Position numbers and translations under genes: made by a program
In this document: positions 47,808 through 57,607 of the stretch, piece after piece
How positions within the stretch are numbered: the first letter of the stretch is position 1
Layout: every line of letters starts with the position of its first letter
The notes under the pieces: generated by a model
Told to the model about the DNA's origin: nothing
The model's database searches: none
The model's input: only the letters and a program-made list of their open reading frames with translations
Source: Limnanthes douglasii subsp. nivea
Taxonomy: Eukaryota > Streptophyta > Magnoliopsida > Brassicales > Limnanthaceae
Direction of reading: 5' to 3'
DNA: 64,000 nucleotides
Assembly: GCA_036936605.1 (NCBI GenBank)
Contig: JAUPFV010000005.1
Coordinates: forward strand, 59,974,742 to 60,038,741

Positions 47808-49109
47808 ATGAATCCGGACGTCCCGGAAGTACCACCAGCTTTGCTCGAAGTGGTGGGTGAAAACGATGAGTACACTATCGAAGAGCGCGATAGGTTAAAA
47901 GGTGAAATAGAAGCTCTGAGGGCAGAAAAGGCTAAGATGGGCATGAAAGAAAAGTCAAAAGCGTCGGTTGCTCATCATACCGATAACCCCAGAGAGCATG
48001 AGCCTTCAAAGACTCATGTGAGTACCAAAAAGACTCATGCCAGCTCCAAAAAGTCTCACCGGTCTAAGCCAGTGGAGAGTTCTGACTCAAGCTCAGAATC
48101 TTCTGATAGCTCTTCAGATGATGAGGGAGTTGAAGAATCCTTATCCTCTAGCAGTGATGAGGGTCGAACTAAAAAAAAGAAAAACTAGATAAAAAAGTAC
48201 TTAAGGAAAAGGGATAGACATGGAAAGATGAATAAGAATATTGGTAAAGGGTCATCTCATAGCCGGAGGCATGTGGACCGGATGCTGATGGATCCTTTCG
48301 CTTTTCACGATGAACCAGGTATCTTTGCAACTCCCAATGAGGATACTATGTTCAGTCGTGGCAGAAATTGGAGGCAATCTCCATTATCTTCCAAAATTCT
48401 GTCCGGAAACCTCCCTAAGAGGTTTGACAGCACCAAAATGGAAAAGTACGATGGCAGTACTGATCCGGACAACCTTTTGGAACAATTTAAAAACTTCATG
48501 ATGAACTTTGACGATGATGATAAGCTACTTTGCAGGGCATTCTCCCAATCATTTACGGGGAGTGCTCTAAAATGGTATAATAGCCTACCACAGGGTTGTA
48601 TCAAGAATTTCGATACTTTTTGGGTGGCATTTCGAAGACAGTTCGTAGGGAGTAAAGAGCTAAAGGGCAATGGAGACACAATAATCCATTGTGCCCAAGA
48701 ACCAAATGAATCTTTGAAGGAGTACATAAGTCGATTTGTGAACACCAAAAATGGATTAGCTGATTGCTTTGAACAAGTAGCAATAGCTTCTCTGAGGCAG
48801 GGTTTGAACCCTGGCAATTTGGATGATTCAGTAACCAGGAAGAAGGACATGACCTGGGGAGGGTTGCTGAATCAGGTTGGAAAACAGATTAACGTTGATG
48901 AAACGAAGAAAACCAGGGTGCACAGGCAGGTGAGGTTTACCCCGGTGGCACCGAATCCCAACCAGAATCAGTCCGGGAACAAGGCAAAGGAGACCAGACA
49001 GGGGCATGGTAGGGCCAAAGCTCAGTCTCAGCCAGCTGCTCCTGCTCAGAGTCAGCAATCCAGAAACAAGAGAGGGCATGGGTCCAACCGGAATGGTTCG
49101 CAGAATTGA
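47808..49109 (+). pseudogene. Tat-2 gag (one in-frame stop)
   Basis: ATG at 47808, 72 bp after the LTR. An N-terminal acidic/Ser-rich part with short repeats (KTHVSTKKTHASSKKSH, then a Ser/Asp run) ends in a TAG at 48186; the same frame continues at once to 49109. The capsid domain (about 48370-48900) shows SSKILSGNLPKRFD, DPDNLLEQFKNFM and FTGSALKWYNSLP, the retrotransposon gag family. A frame change at about 49106 separates it from the knuckle and protease. It forms the particle in active relatives. Confidence 0.85.
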
Positions 49110-51073
49110 AAGAAAGTGTGGCCACCATTTATGATAAAACAAAGGAAGAGGTACACTATAGAAGACCACCCACACTGCAATCTCCTAGAGAGCATCGCAA
49201 TAACTCTTTTTGCCAATATCACAATGATATTGGCCATACCATCGATGATTGTATAGCTTTGAAACAAGAGGTTCAGAACTTGATCGAAAGGGGAAAGCTG
49301 GGGGCTTATGTCAAAAGAAGAGGAGGTAATAGGCCTGGCAATACTCACCGGGTTGGTCCGAGCAATGCTGCTCCGGAGGGAGCCATGGTTATAATCGAGA
49401 GGTTTGACGTGGAATCTGAATACTTGGATCCTGATCCAACTCGAAATAGAGTGGGTGCAATTGAGGAGTGTTCTAGAACGGTCTCCGGCCTCATTAAGTT
49501 TTTTGAGTCCCTTACAATTTTCGGAGGGGATACTATGACAGCTCCTACTGCTTCTTCGAGGAAGAGGCACGTTCATACTTTGGCCACCCAGCTAGAGGGA
49601 GGCATGACTTCCTATCAGTCGCAAGTTCCTTTCCCCTTCATTGTTTTTGATGAAGATGATTTGAGAGATATAGCCGGCCCTCTTGAAGATGATGTTGTCA
49701 TAGGAGCATCGATTGGGGGCAATGACATAAGACGAATTCTGGTGTATACTCGAAGCTCGGCCAATATCCTTTTCTTAACCACATACAAGAGAATGAAAAA
49801 TCCAGCTGTAATTCAGAGTTCGGACAGATCAATTGTGGGCTTTACTGGCAGCTCGGCAGATGTGATCGGAGAGTTCGAAGAAGAAGTTCTGTTGGGGAAG
49901 GGCCCGTTCAAGAAGATGGTCAGGATACTTTTTATTGTGGTGGATTATCCCACTAGCTATAATGGTATTTTAGGGAGGTCTTGGCTCTCTAGGATGCATG
50001 CAGTGGCTTCGACAGTCCACCAATGTTTGAAATATGCTGTTCAGGGACAGGTGGGAGTTGTCCGGAGTAGTCAAAAGATTGCAAGAGAATGTTATGCTAC
50101 AGCCCTGGCTCCCCGGACGTTGGGGGCAGTTCGTATCAACGAGCAATAGCAGTTTGAGGGGATTTCTGGGGGTGAGGGTGAAGTTGATGACCCCAGAGAG
50201 ACCCCTGGAGTGTTAATACCGGTCGAAGAGGTAGAGACACATTGTTTAGAAGAAGGAAAAAGCGTCAAGATAGGGTCTAAAATGCCACCTGGTCTGAAAA
50301 ATGAGATGCTAAAGTTTTTGAAAAGTCATCAGCACGTTTTTGCTTGGTGCAATGCTGATGTTACTGGGGTCCCAGCAGATGTGATATCACATCACTTATC
50401 TGTCCGGAAAGATATAGCACCAGTAGTTCAAAAGAGAAGAGCTTTTTCCAAAGAAAAGGTTGATGTTATTGTACAAGAGGTTGACAGGCTCACAAAGATG
50501 GGGCATATCAAGGAGTCTCAATATCCTTTATGGACTGCCAATCCGGTCTTGGTAAAAAAGAAAAATGGCAAGTGGCGCATGTGCATTGACTTTACAGATC
50601 TCAATAGAGCTTGCCCAAAAGATTTGTATCCAGTTCCCCGAATTGACCAACTAGTAGACTCCACATCTGGGAACAAAATACTATCCTTTATGGATGCTTT
50701 CTCCGGATACAATCAGATCCAAGTAGATCCAAAGGATCAGGAGCATACAACATTTGTCACTAACAGAGGTCTTCATTGCTATAAGGTAATGCCATTTGGG
50801 TTGAAAAATGTTGGGGCTACTTATCAGAGATTGGTAAATAAAGTCTTTGCTGATAAGATTGGAAGGAATATGGAAGTATACATCGATGACATGATGGTGA
50901 AGAGTGTGGATGAGCAATTGCACTTGGCTGACCTGCAAGAAACTTTTACCAATCTGATGAAAGTGAATTTGAAGTTAAATCCAGAAAAATGTGTGTTCGG
51001 AGTACAATCCGGGAAGTTTCTAGGCTATATTATAAGTGAGCATGGGATACAGCCCGATCCGGACAGAAAATAA
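49106..51073 (+). pseudogene. Tat-2 knuckle-protease-RT frame
   Basis: One frame with a single TAG at 50147. The start is set by a frame change from gag, not by an ATG. Knuckle FCQYHNDIGHTIDDC (about 49209). Protease: where DTGSS is expected the sequence has ILVYTRSSANILF (about 49738), so the catalytic Asp is Tyr and the Gly is Arg; GILGRSWL follows. RT from about 50420: PLWTANPVLVKKKNGKWRMC, MDAFSGYNQI, MPFGLKNVGATYQ and catalytic YIDD (50879-50890), intact. The frame ends at 51073, shortly after FLGYIISEHGI, where the connection and RNase H should follow. Confidence 0.85.
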
Positions 51074-52445
51074 GTTGGCAGATTCATTGGCAACCATAGC
51101 ATACACGGAGTCGTATCCATGGATCCATGTCATGGAGAGCCCCTCCATTCAACTTAATATGAGTAAAGAAGAAGAAATTTTTGAAGTACAAATGAAACAA
51201 CCTCAGGATTGGAGATTTCCTCTCCTGCAATACCTCTCCGACGGCGTCGTGCCTCCGGATAAATCACTAGCAAGAAAATTGAAGCACAAGGCTCGTGGTT
51301 TTATCATACTGAGAGACATTCTATATAAAAAGTCTTACAGTAAACCTCTTATGCGTTGTTTGGGGGATGATGAGTCTCAGGTAGTCCTCTCTGAATTGCA
51401 TGATGGTGAGGGATCAGCTCATTGTGGATTCAGGGCATTAACGGGGAAAGTTTTACTGGCCGGCTACTATTGGTCATCTATCATGAAAGATGCTAAGGAG
51501 CTGGTAAGAAGATGTGACCCATGCCAAAGGTACATCAATGAAATTCATATCCCAGCTATTCCTTTAGAATCAATTTCTGAGCCTATACCTTTTGCTCGAT
51601 GGGGGTTGGATTTAGTGGGACCTCTCCCTATGGCATCCGGAGGGCGCAGAACTATAATTGTTGCTATAGACTACTTCTCGAAGTGGATTGAAGCAGCCCC
51701 TCTAGCAGGAACAACATCAAAAGCTGTCATAAAATTCATTCTATCCAACATCTGTTGCAGATTTGGTGTCCCACGAAAGATAACAACAGACAATGGGCCA
51801 CAGTTCGACAATAGGGAAATGGAGAGTTTATGTGCCTCAAGGGGTATACAACATTGTTTCTCTTCACCTTTCCACCCACAAGCAAATGGCCAGGTTGAAG
51901 TGGCTAACAGAACTATTATGTCCGGTTTAAAGAAGAATTTGGAAGGGGCCGCTGGGAAGTGGCCTAGTTATTTACAAGAGGTCTTGTGGGCCTACCGGAC
52001 GACACCTGGGGCTGCAACTCAGGAGTCACCCTTTGCTTTGGTCTATGGGATATATGCAGTAGCTCCCATAGAAGCAACTCTTCCATCATTTTTTGTTCAC
52101 CACTTCTCCGAATGTGCTAACGAAGTGGCAATCAGAGGTCAACTGGATCTAGTGGAAGAAAGACGAGTTAAAGCTCACCTTAGAGTCGCACACTATCAGG
52201 GTTTGATGAGGAGCAGATTTGCTTCTAAAGTTAAAAGAAGAGATTTCCAGCCGGGGGACAAAGTATTGAGGAAAGTCTTCTTACACACCAAAGAAAAGCT
52301 GCTCGGAAAATTGGCCCTAACTTGGGAAGGACCTTATGTGGTTATTGAAAGGCTCAAACCTGGAACATATTGGCTGGAAGACAAGGATGGAAGAGTCCTG
52401 ACCCACCCTTGGAATATCGAACATCTCCGGATGTACTTGGAGTAA
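51060..52445 (+). pseudogene. Tat-2 integrase frame with RNase H remnant
   Basis: Begins inside the last residues of RNase H (TENKLADSLATIAY); the rest of RNase H is deleted. The integrase zinc finger has HDGEGSAH and CDPC (about 51400-51530). The catalytic core shows LDLVGPLP (Asp, 51607), TTDNGPQF (Asp, about 51786) and NGQVEVANR (Glu, about 51886), so D-D-E is intact. The C-terminal LTWEGPYVV and HPWNIEHLRMYLE end at a TAA at 52443. A frameshift relative to RT means it would not be made as a normal polyprotein. Confidence 0.85.
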
Positions 52446-52937
52446 CATCTATGTAAATATTTACTTGTTTAAACATCCATGTAAATATTTGGGGGCATAC
52501 TCTTTCCTACCCTGGTGGCGCGGGGAGGTTTTAATGAGGTGTCCGGGTTTTTAATAAATTTTGATACCTTCTTAAAGAAATTTCGAAGTGTTCTTACTTT
52601 GTCTTTTGTCACACCATCCAGACTAAAATAAAAGAGTGATGACCACTTAAACATTCGTCATCGGAGAATTTAAACACCTCACTATGAAATAATTAAGGGA
52701 TATTTAAACACTAGCCATTAAAATTGGAACAGACTATGAAAGAAGGTGAGAATTGTGCAAAACAAAGATATTCATTACAAATAACTTAAGTGCCTTGGTC
52801 TTCCAAGGACTTTCACATTGTCAAAACAGAGTAAAGGATCCATCCGGTCAGATACCGGACACACTTACAAAAAGAATGCCTTGGCCTTCCAAGGACTTTG
52901 GTTCAGATAACATGAAAAATAAAAAGTAATTCGTAAA
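52446..52937. other. Convergent 3' spacer of Tat-2
   Basis: Lies between the pol stop and the antisense gene stop. It holds a near-direct repeat, TGCCTTGGTCTTCCAAGGACTTT (52791) against TGCCTTGGCCTTCCAAGGACTTT (52878); the inner CTTGG..CCAAG arms could form a hairpin. No coding frame is seen. Confidence 0.5.
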
Positions 52938-55899
52938 TTAAGGCTGAACCTTTGAAGATGGCTCAGATTCATCTACCTTCTTCTTCCCCTTAGGATCATC
53001 TTCCTCTTCGTTTGGGCTCTCCCCGATGTTTTCTTCATTATCGGATGAAGATGCACTAGAGAAGCCAATCTGGTCGCCTTCGGCCCTTGTGTGATATGGG
53101 AGGTCTTCAACCTCTACATGAAGCCATAAATCCCCTAGGTTCCTCTTCGGAAATTTTTCATGGAAGAGCAAGACCATGTCTGATCTTACCTTGGCATACA
53201 TTTGCTCTTGAGTGTCGATCACATTGTTGGCATAAACATCGATCTTGGCTTGGATTTTGGCCTCCTGCTCCCTTAGCAAACTAGCTTTCTCCTCGGCATC
53301 TTTGGACACTGTATTCTCAACTGGAATTTTGTCATTGGTTAAGTTGGTGATGATTTGGTCTTTGGCCTTGGTCTCCCCTTTTGAGATGGCAAGATATTTC
53401 TCCAGTCCGGACAGCTTCTCCCGGAGCTCTGTGATAGTGTTCTCTAGTGTGGTGACTTTTGTGGTACTCGCTTCTTGGTTCCTCTTCAACTCTTCGTTTT
53501 CTTCCTTTAGAATGGCAGCGTTCGAAGTGGCAGTAAGAAGGTCGTCGGACAGCCTCTCTTTGTCAGACTTAAGATCTTTGATAATGTCTGCCTGATTTCG
53601 AACTTGTTTCTCCAACGCAAGTACAGGCTGAACATTGCTTAATAAAGAGTGGGCTATGACATCCCTTTCACTTGAAACGATAAAGGTCTTACCATTGAAA
53701 GTGACTGTGTTTGAGGTGCTCAGAGGGAGGTAAGTCCCAGTAAAGTCGTCTCTGGAAAGATTGATGAAGTACTCACCAAGCCCACCAAGACCAGTGATGT
53801 CTACCCCATCAATGTTAAGATCTCCTCCTTCGACCTCATCGGTTTGGAAGTCACCATGTATCTCCTCCGCTTGTGTTGGGTCAGTGGGATCAGCTTGGGA
53901 AGGAGGCTCCGGAGCCCGGAGAGAAAGCTCGTCACCCTTAGAGGTCTTTTTCTTCTTGGCCTCCCTGTCTTTGCTTTCACCTCCCCGTTTACGATTTATT
54001 TTGGAAGCCCTTGGAGGTTTTGGGGAGTGCACTTCTTCCCTTTCAGTCTCCTGCTCCACCACTTCCAAAAGAGCAGCATCAATTTGGCTGGGGATTGGCC
54101 CCTCCGGATTTATTGGAGCATCCTCCTCCACCTCAGCAGGGTTAGCTCCACCCACCGCCTTCTTGCCTTTCTGTTTACATTTCATCTTGCTCGGGGCCTT
54201 GGCCCGGCCTGACAAGTAGAGTGTCCCATCTGGGTCATGCGTTCTTTTGAGCACTACGTCCGGAGGAGGCTGGGTGGTGAGCTTTTCCCAGGTTAGGTCT
54301 CTCCAACCTCTGGTGTTCCAAAGGTGAGACCTTGCTAGGTTACCCCCTGTGAAGGCAGCATGGAACCGGTTCCCCCACTTCTCAGCGGCCCAAGCGTTGA
54401 TCTTGGTGCAAGTGGTCTGCCCGGTTTTCAAATGATCAATGAAGTCCTTGGGCAGTTCTGCTAAGGAAAAAGTAAGACCAATAAGTTTAAACTAACTTTA
54501 AAAAATAAAAAAAAAAACAAGAATGTAAAGTAGAAGACTTACGATCGCTCCTCCATCTGCTTGTGAGAAGGCTTGGGTTGACTCCAGACTTGATCTTCTT
54601 CCCATTCTCCCAAGCGCCACTAACAAACAGGAACTGGGTCTTCCAATTCCTCTCCGACTCTAGCAAGTCATCCACAGCTTTGAAGTTATCCCCCATATTG
54701 AAATGGTAGAAGGGGATGTGGTGGTTTCTGCAGAGACTGGCCACAGCAGCAAACTCCTCCATTGGTAGAGGAATCCCGGAGAGCCTTGAAGCCATAATGC
54801 TGGCCATGAGGGTGTACCAGGCATTGGGGCTCAGCTGGCTCGGACAGAGCTTTATCAGATGGAAGTATCTGACAATTTCTGGGTCCAAGGGAAATCTGAG
54901 CCCCCAATTGAATAGCTCCGTGAAGATGACAATTTCGCTTAATTTGCAGTCCATGGGAGTCTCTGGGTGTATAGGGATCCTGGTCTTCACGTTCTCCGGT
55001 ATTCCCCACTTCGTACGCATCCGGCCCAGCTCAGCTGTGTGGATGAATGCATAGTTAATCTTTTGCAGGGCGATGAGGTACTTGACATTAACCTTGTGAA
55101 AACAAGGCCCCACCCTTCCTTCGAGACTCTCCGGAAGATCCGGATGCCTCAAGCACAATTTTTCTTTGCCTTTGTCTTTTTTGGCAACAACAGCACTACT
55201 GGTCTGACCAGAGGGCTCAGACTCAAATGGAACCTCTTCGACAGAGTCCTCCATAATAGATGAAGGGTTTTCAGTAGCAGTAGCAAGGGGAGGGTTCAGA
55301 TCTGGCTCAGCCTGGTCTCCGGACTGCTGGGCTTCAGTGTTCCCTTGACTTATGTCCTCCGACTGGGGCTCTGATGTAGAGGTTTCTCTTCGAAGACCCG
55401 GGCTACTAACCTCCGGACCAGACAGTCTGTCCTTGGGAGCTCTGATGGGCACTTCTGACCCAGTGATGCTGTCTTTGGCACCCGATTTTGAAGGAGTGCT
55501 CTTAGAGGCCTGACCCTTGACCAACCGGCCTTTTCTCCGGTCGACTAACTTTTGAGGGGAGGTTTCAGTGTCTGACCCCATAGCTAAGAAGGGGGAGGGC
55601 TTTTTGAAGCTGGTAACTGTTACTCCTGGCTCAACAACAGGTTCTGATTCCTGAACCGAGGAACCAGAGATAATGGGGGGGGGGAGATTAGTTTGAAATA
55701 GCTTTTTCGGCTTGATGCCTTTTGAGGAAGAAGAAACTTGATCTGATTCTGTGGCTGAAGTTACTGGCTTGTCAATGGGCGAAACAGGTAATCCTGCTGC
55801 AATGCGTCTTTCCCTTTCGACCTTTTGCTCCTTTTCTAATTCAGAAAGGTTGAGCCACCCACCTTTGATCAGAGCGTTCCTCGCTGTAAACATAAACAA
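52938..55899 (-). CDS. Antisense gene of Tat-2, two exons, 959 aa
   Basis: Exon 1 is 54543-55899 and exon 2 is 52938-54460; intron 54461-54542 (82 bp) has donor C|GTAAGT and acceptor TTCCTTAG. The joined frame is open for 2880 nt. Residues ~1-250 are Ser/Pro/Glu-rich and probably disordered. Residues ~255-445 hold the conserved core: FNWGLRF, LCPSQLSPNAW and FLFVSGAWENG. Exon 2 starts PELPKDFIDHLKTGQ. A Lys/Arg-rich stretch near residue 610 could be a nuclear signal; a long coiled coil spans ~745-865; the C-terminus is acidic. The core resembles 'putative plant transposon protein' families seen in Tat antisense ORFs; biochemical role unknown. The start is the first ATG after a TATA-like site at 55990. 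It is the only intact long frame of the element. Confidence 0.8.
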
Positions 55900-55987
55900 T
55901 CTGGGTAAAAGTTTGTTTTGGAGAGAAAAAGCTTTAAGAAGTTGCAGAGTAAAAATGAGGAGTGATGGTGAAACAGTAGAAAGTGTT

Positions 55988-55998
55988 TTAATTTATAG
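55988..55998 (-). promoter_or_regulatory. TATA-like promoter of the Tat-2 antisense gene
   Basis: On the minus strand CTATAAATTAA stands about 90 bp before the ATG of the antisense gene, inside the element and outside the LTR. A pyrimidine-rich leader (TTTTTCTCTCC) follows. This would give the antisense gene its own promoter. Prediction only. Confidence 0.5.
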
Positions 55999-56332
55999 TG
56001 AATCTGAGAAAGGAGTTTGATTCCTAGGAAAATTCGAAAAGATTGGTAATGATTAAAGACGGCGCTGATGTCACCACCTTTAATTAAGAGGTTGATTTTC
56101 GAAGAAGGTGGGTTCGAAATTCAAGGTGAAAAAACGGCTGAAGCAACCAACCAGAAAGCGACACGTGTCCCATGAAATCTGGCACAAAACCGTTTGGATT
56201 CATGAAGCTTTATCAGTCCGGATAAAACCATAAGACAAACAGACTTCTCCGGATTAAAACCACCCCTAACATCGGACTGTTTTTCAGGTTTTTGACAAAG
56301 GTATTTGAACAAACACCTAAAAAAGGGGCTCA

Positions 56333-56733
56333 TGATGAGTCCGAATTCTGCCTCCTCTCCGGACAAGGACAAATCAGACCAAGCTCACCGGACCGGATAG
56401 GACACTTCGAACACTCAGCCCATTGAGCTGTTCGAACTATGACAAAAGTACTAAAAAACCTAAACACTTCTTGACTAAGCTACTTGCTCCCCTACTTAGA
56501 ACTCATGGGTCTTTAAACATGACCCGGGTCCATTAAACATGACCCAAAAAATCCCAAATGTAAGGGTATAAATACCCAACCACCTGCATTAACTATGGGT
56601 AATGAAAATTAACTGCAACTAGGCAGCTTAATTCTCCCTCTACTCTCTACTCAAAATACTAAATACCTACAAAACTTCCACAAAACTCTGAACAAATTAC
56701 CCAACTACCCTCAAACATAAATTAACCACACCA
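56333..56733 (+). repeat. Tat-2 3' LTR
   Basis: 401 bp, TGATGAGTCC to AACCACACCA, preceded by the polypurine tract and followed by target duplication GTATC. Confidence 0.95.
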
Positions 56734-56985
56734 GTATCAAATATACCTATTGCGTCACTCATTTATCAACTCATAAGTGACGTACGTGATGTTTTTAACA
56801 TGACATTTCAAAGCTTAATTACAAAAGATACGCTGGATAATGTGGTACAACAGCTTTAAAAGTAAGCTTATGCGGAAGCCAATCGCGTAAAAAAATATTA
56901 CTCAAACTCTTATGAAACTAGCAAAAAAGAGGAATATCCATTCAAAAAAAGGTCTGAGCATGAATGGAATTATCAGTCACTGTAA

Positions 56986-57600
56986 ATGCACCCTTGTCAA
57001 CTGATTTTACGCATGAATTATGTAATCTTTTTAACAATGTGAACTAATTTATGTCTAATATTATCGTAATCGTCAATTTATTTTGTTTCGAGTACTTACA
57101 CACTATATGCGATGGTGGTAACGCCACAACACTATTAACACATTCCAATAAATAGAACGTCAAACTGGTGACGGGAGATTTTAATATTGGTTGCAGGATG
57201 AAGCACCGTCGATGTATCAATTTAATACACCAGCGTGTTTCTACGCCATCAGCTAATTAATTTATAGCCCCCAGTGTTTTATTCCACCGAACATTCTGTA
57301 ATTTTGAACCGCCAATGTTGTAATAAGTCATCTGTATAGTACTTTAGCAGCGACAACGTTTTATTGCACCAACGGTGTATTGTTCACCCCTCAACTATGT
57401 GTGAATTATTTGTTGGCAGCTGTTTGTCGCACCAACGGTGTATTATTCACCCCCACAAGCGTGGCTTATAGGCACCAAATGTAGATTATATATTTTAAAA
57501 AATAATACGCATACAACATTAACCAACACGTGTTGACAATCAGCGACATAAATTAAACAAACTAACATAAAAATGAAGCAAACATGAATTTAATTAACTT
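56986..57600. other. Transposon-like spacer with GCACCAACGGTG repeats
   Basis: GCACCAACGGTGTATT occurs twice (57366 and 57429), each followed by TTCACCCC after a few bases. No coding frame is seen. The motif resembles the GCACC-NNN-GGTAC words near the MULE at 27.8 kb. It separates the interrupted plus-strand frame from the minus-strand mobile-domain pseudogene. Confidence 0.45.
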
Positions 57601-57607
57601 AAAATTA

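Larger units (their letters stand above)
47337..56733 (+). mobile_element. Tat-2: young Tat-lineage Ty3/gypsy retrotransposon, TSD GTATC
   Basis: 9397 bp, with LTRs of 399 and 401 bp, flanked by GTATC (47332-47336 and 56734-56738). The LTRs differ by about 13 substitutions and one 2-bp indel, about 3 percent, so it is the youngest large element here. Order: LTR, primer-binding site, gag, protease, RT, (RNase H deleted), integrase, antisense gene on the minus strand, polypurine tract (AAAAAAGGGGCT, 56318-56330), LTR. Despite its age, gag-pol is not functional as read. Confidence 0.95.
47113..56985 (+). pseudogene. Open frame interrupted by Tat-2 (47113-47336 and 56734-56985)
   Basis: The left part starts MGNANQNVHEYVVLLKAVDF and, past one stop (47248), reads to REEVVAKLHCLKTV at the insertion. 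Using the single GTATC target copy, the same frame continues at 56734 as SNIPIASLIYQLISDVRDVF, reaches a stop at 56857, then reads on through AYAEANRVKKYY to 56985. The protein family is unknown to me. Length and composition suggest a real old coding exon, probably of a DNA transposon that includes the neighbouring plant-mobile-domain gene. Confidence 0.45.

Noticed and set aside
52938..54219. Plus-strand frames of 65-152 codons at 53087-54219
   Set aside because: Shadows of exon 2 of the Tat-2 antisense gene, Ser/Pro-rich because the real strand is Glu/Lys-rich.
54686..55263. Frames of ~100 codons on both strands
   Set aside because: Alternative frames of the conserved core exon of the Tat-2 antisense gene.
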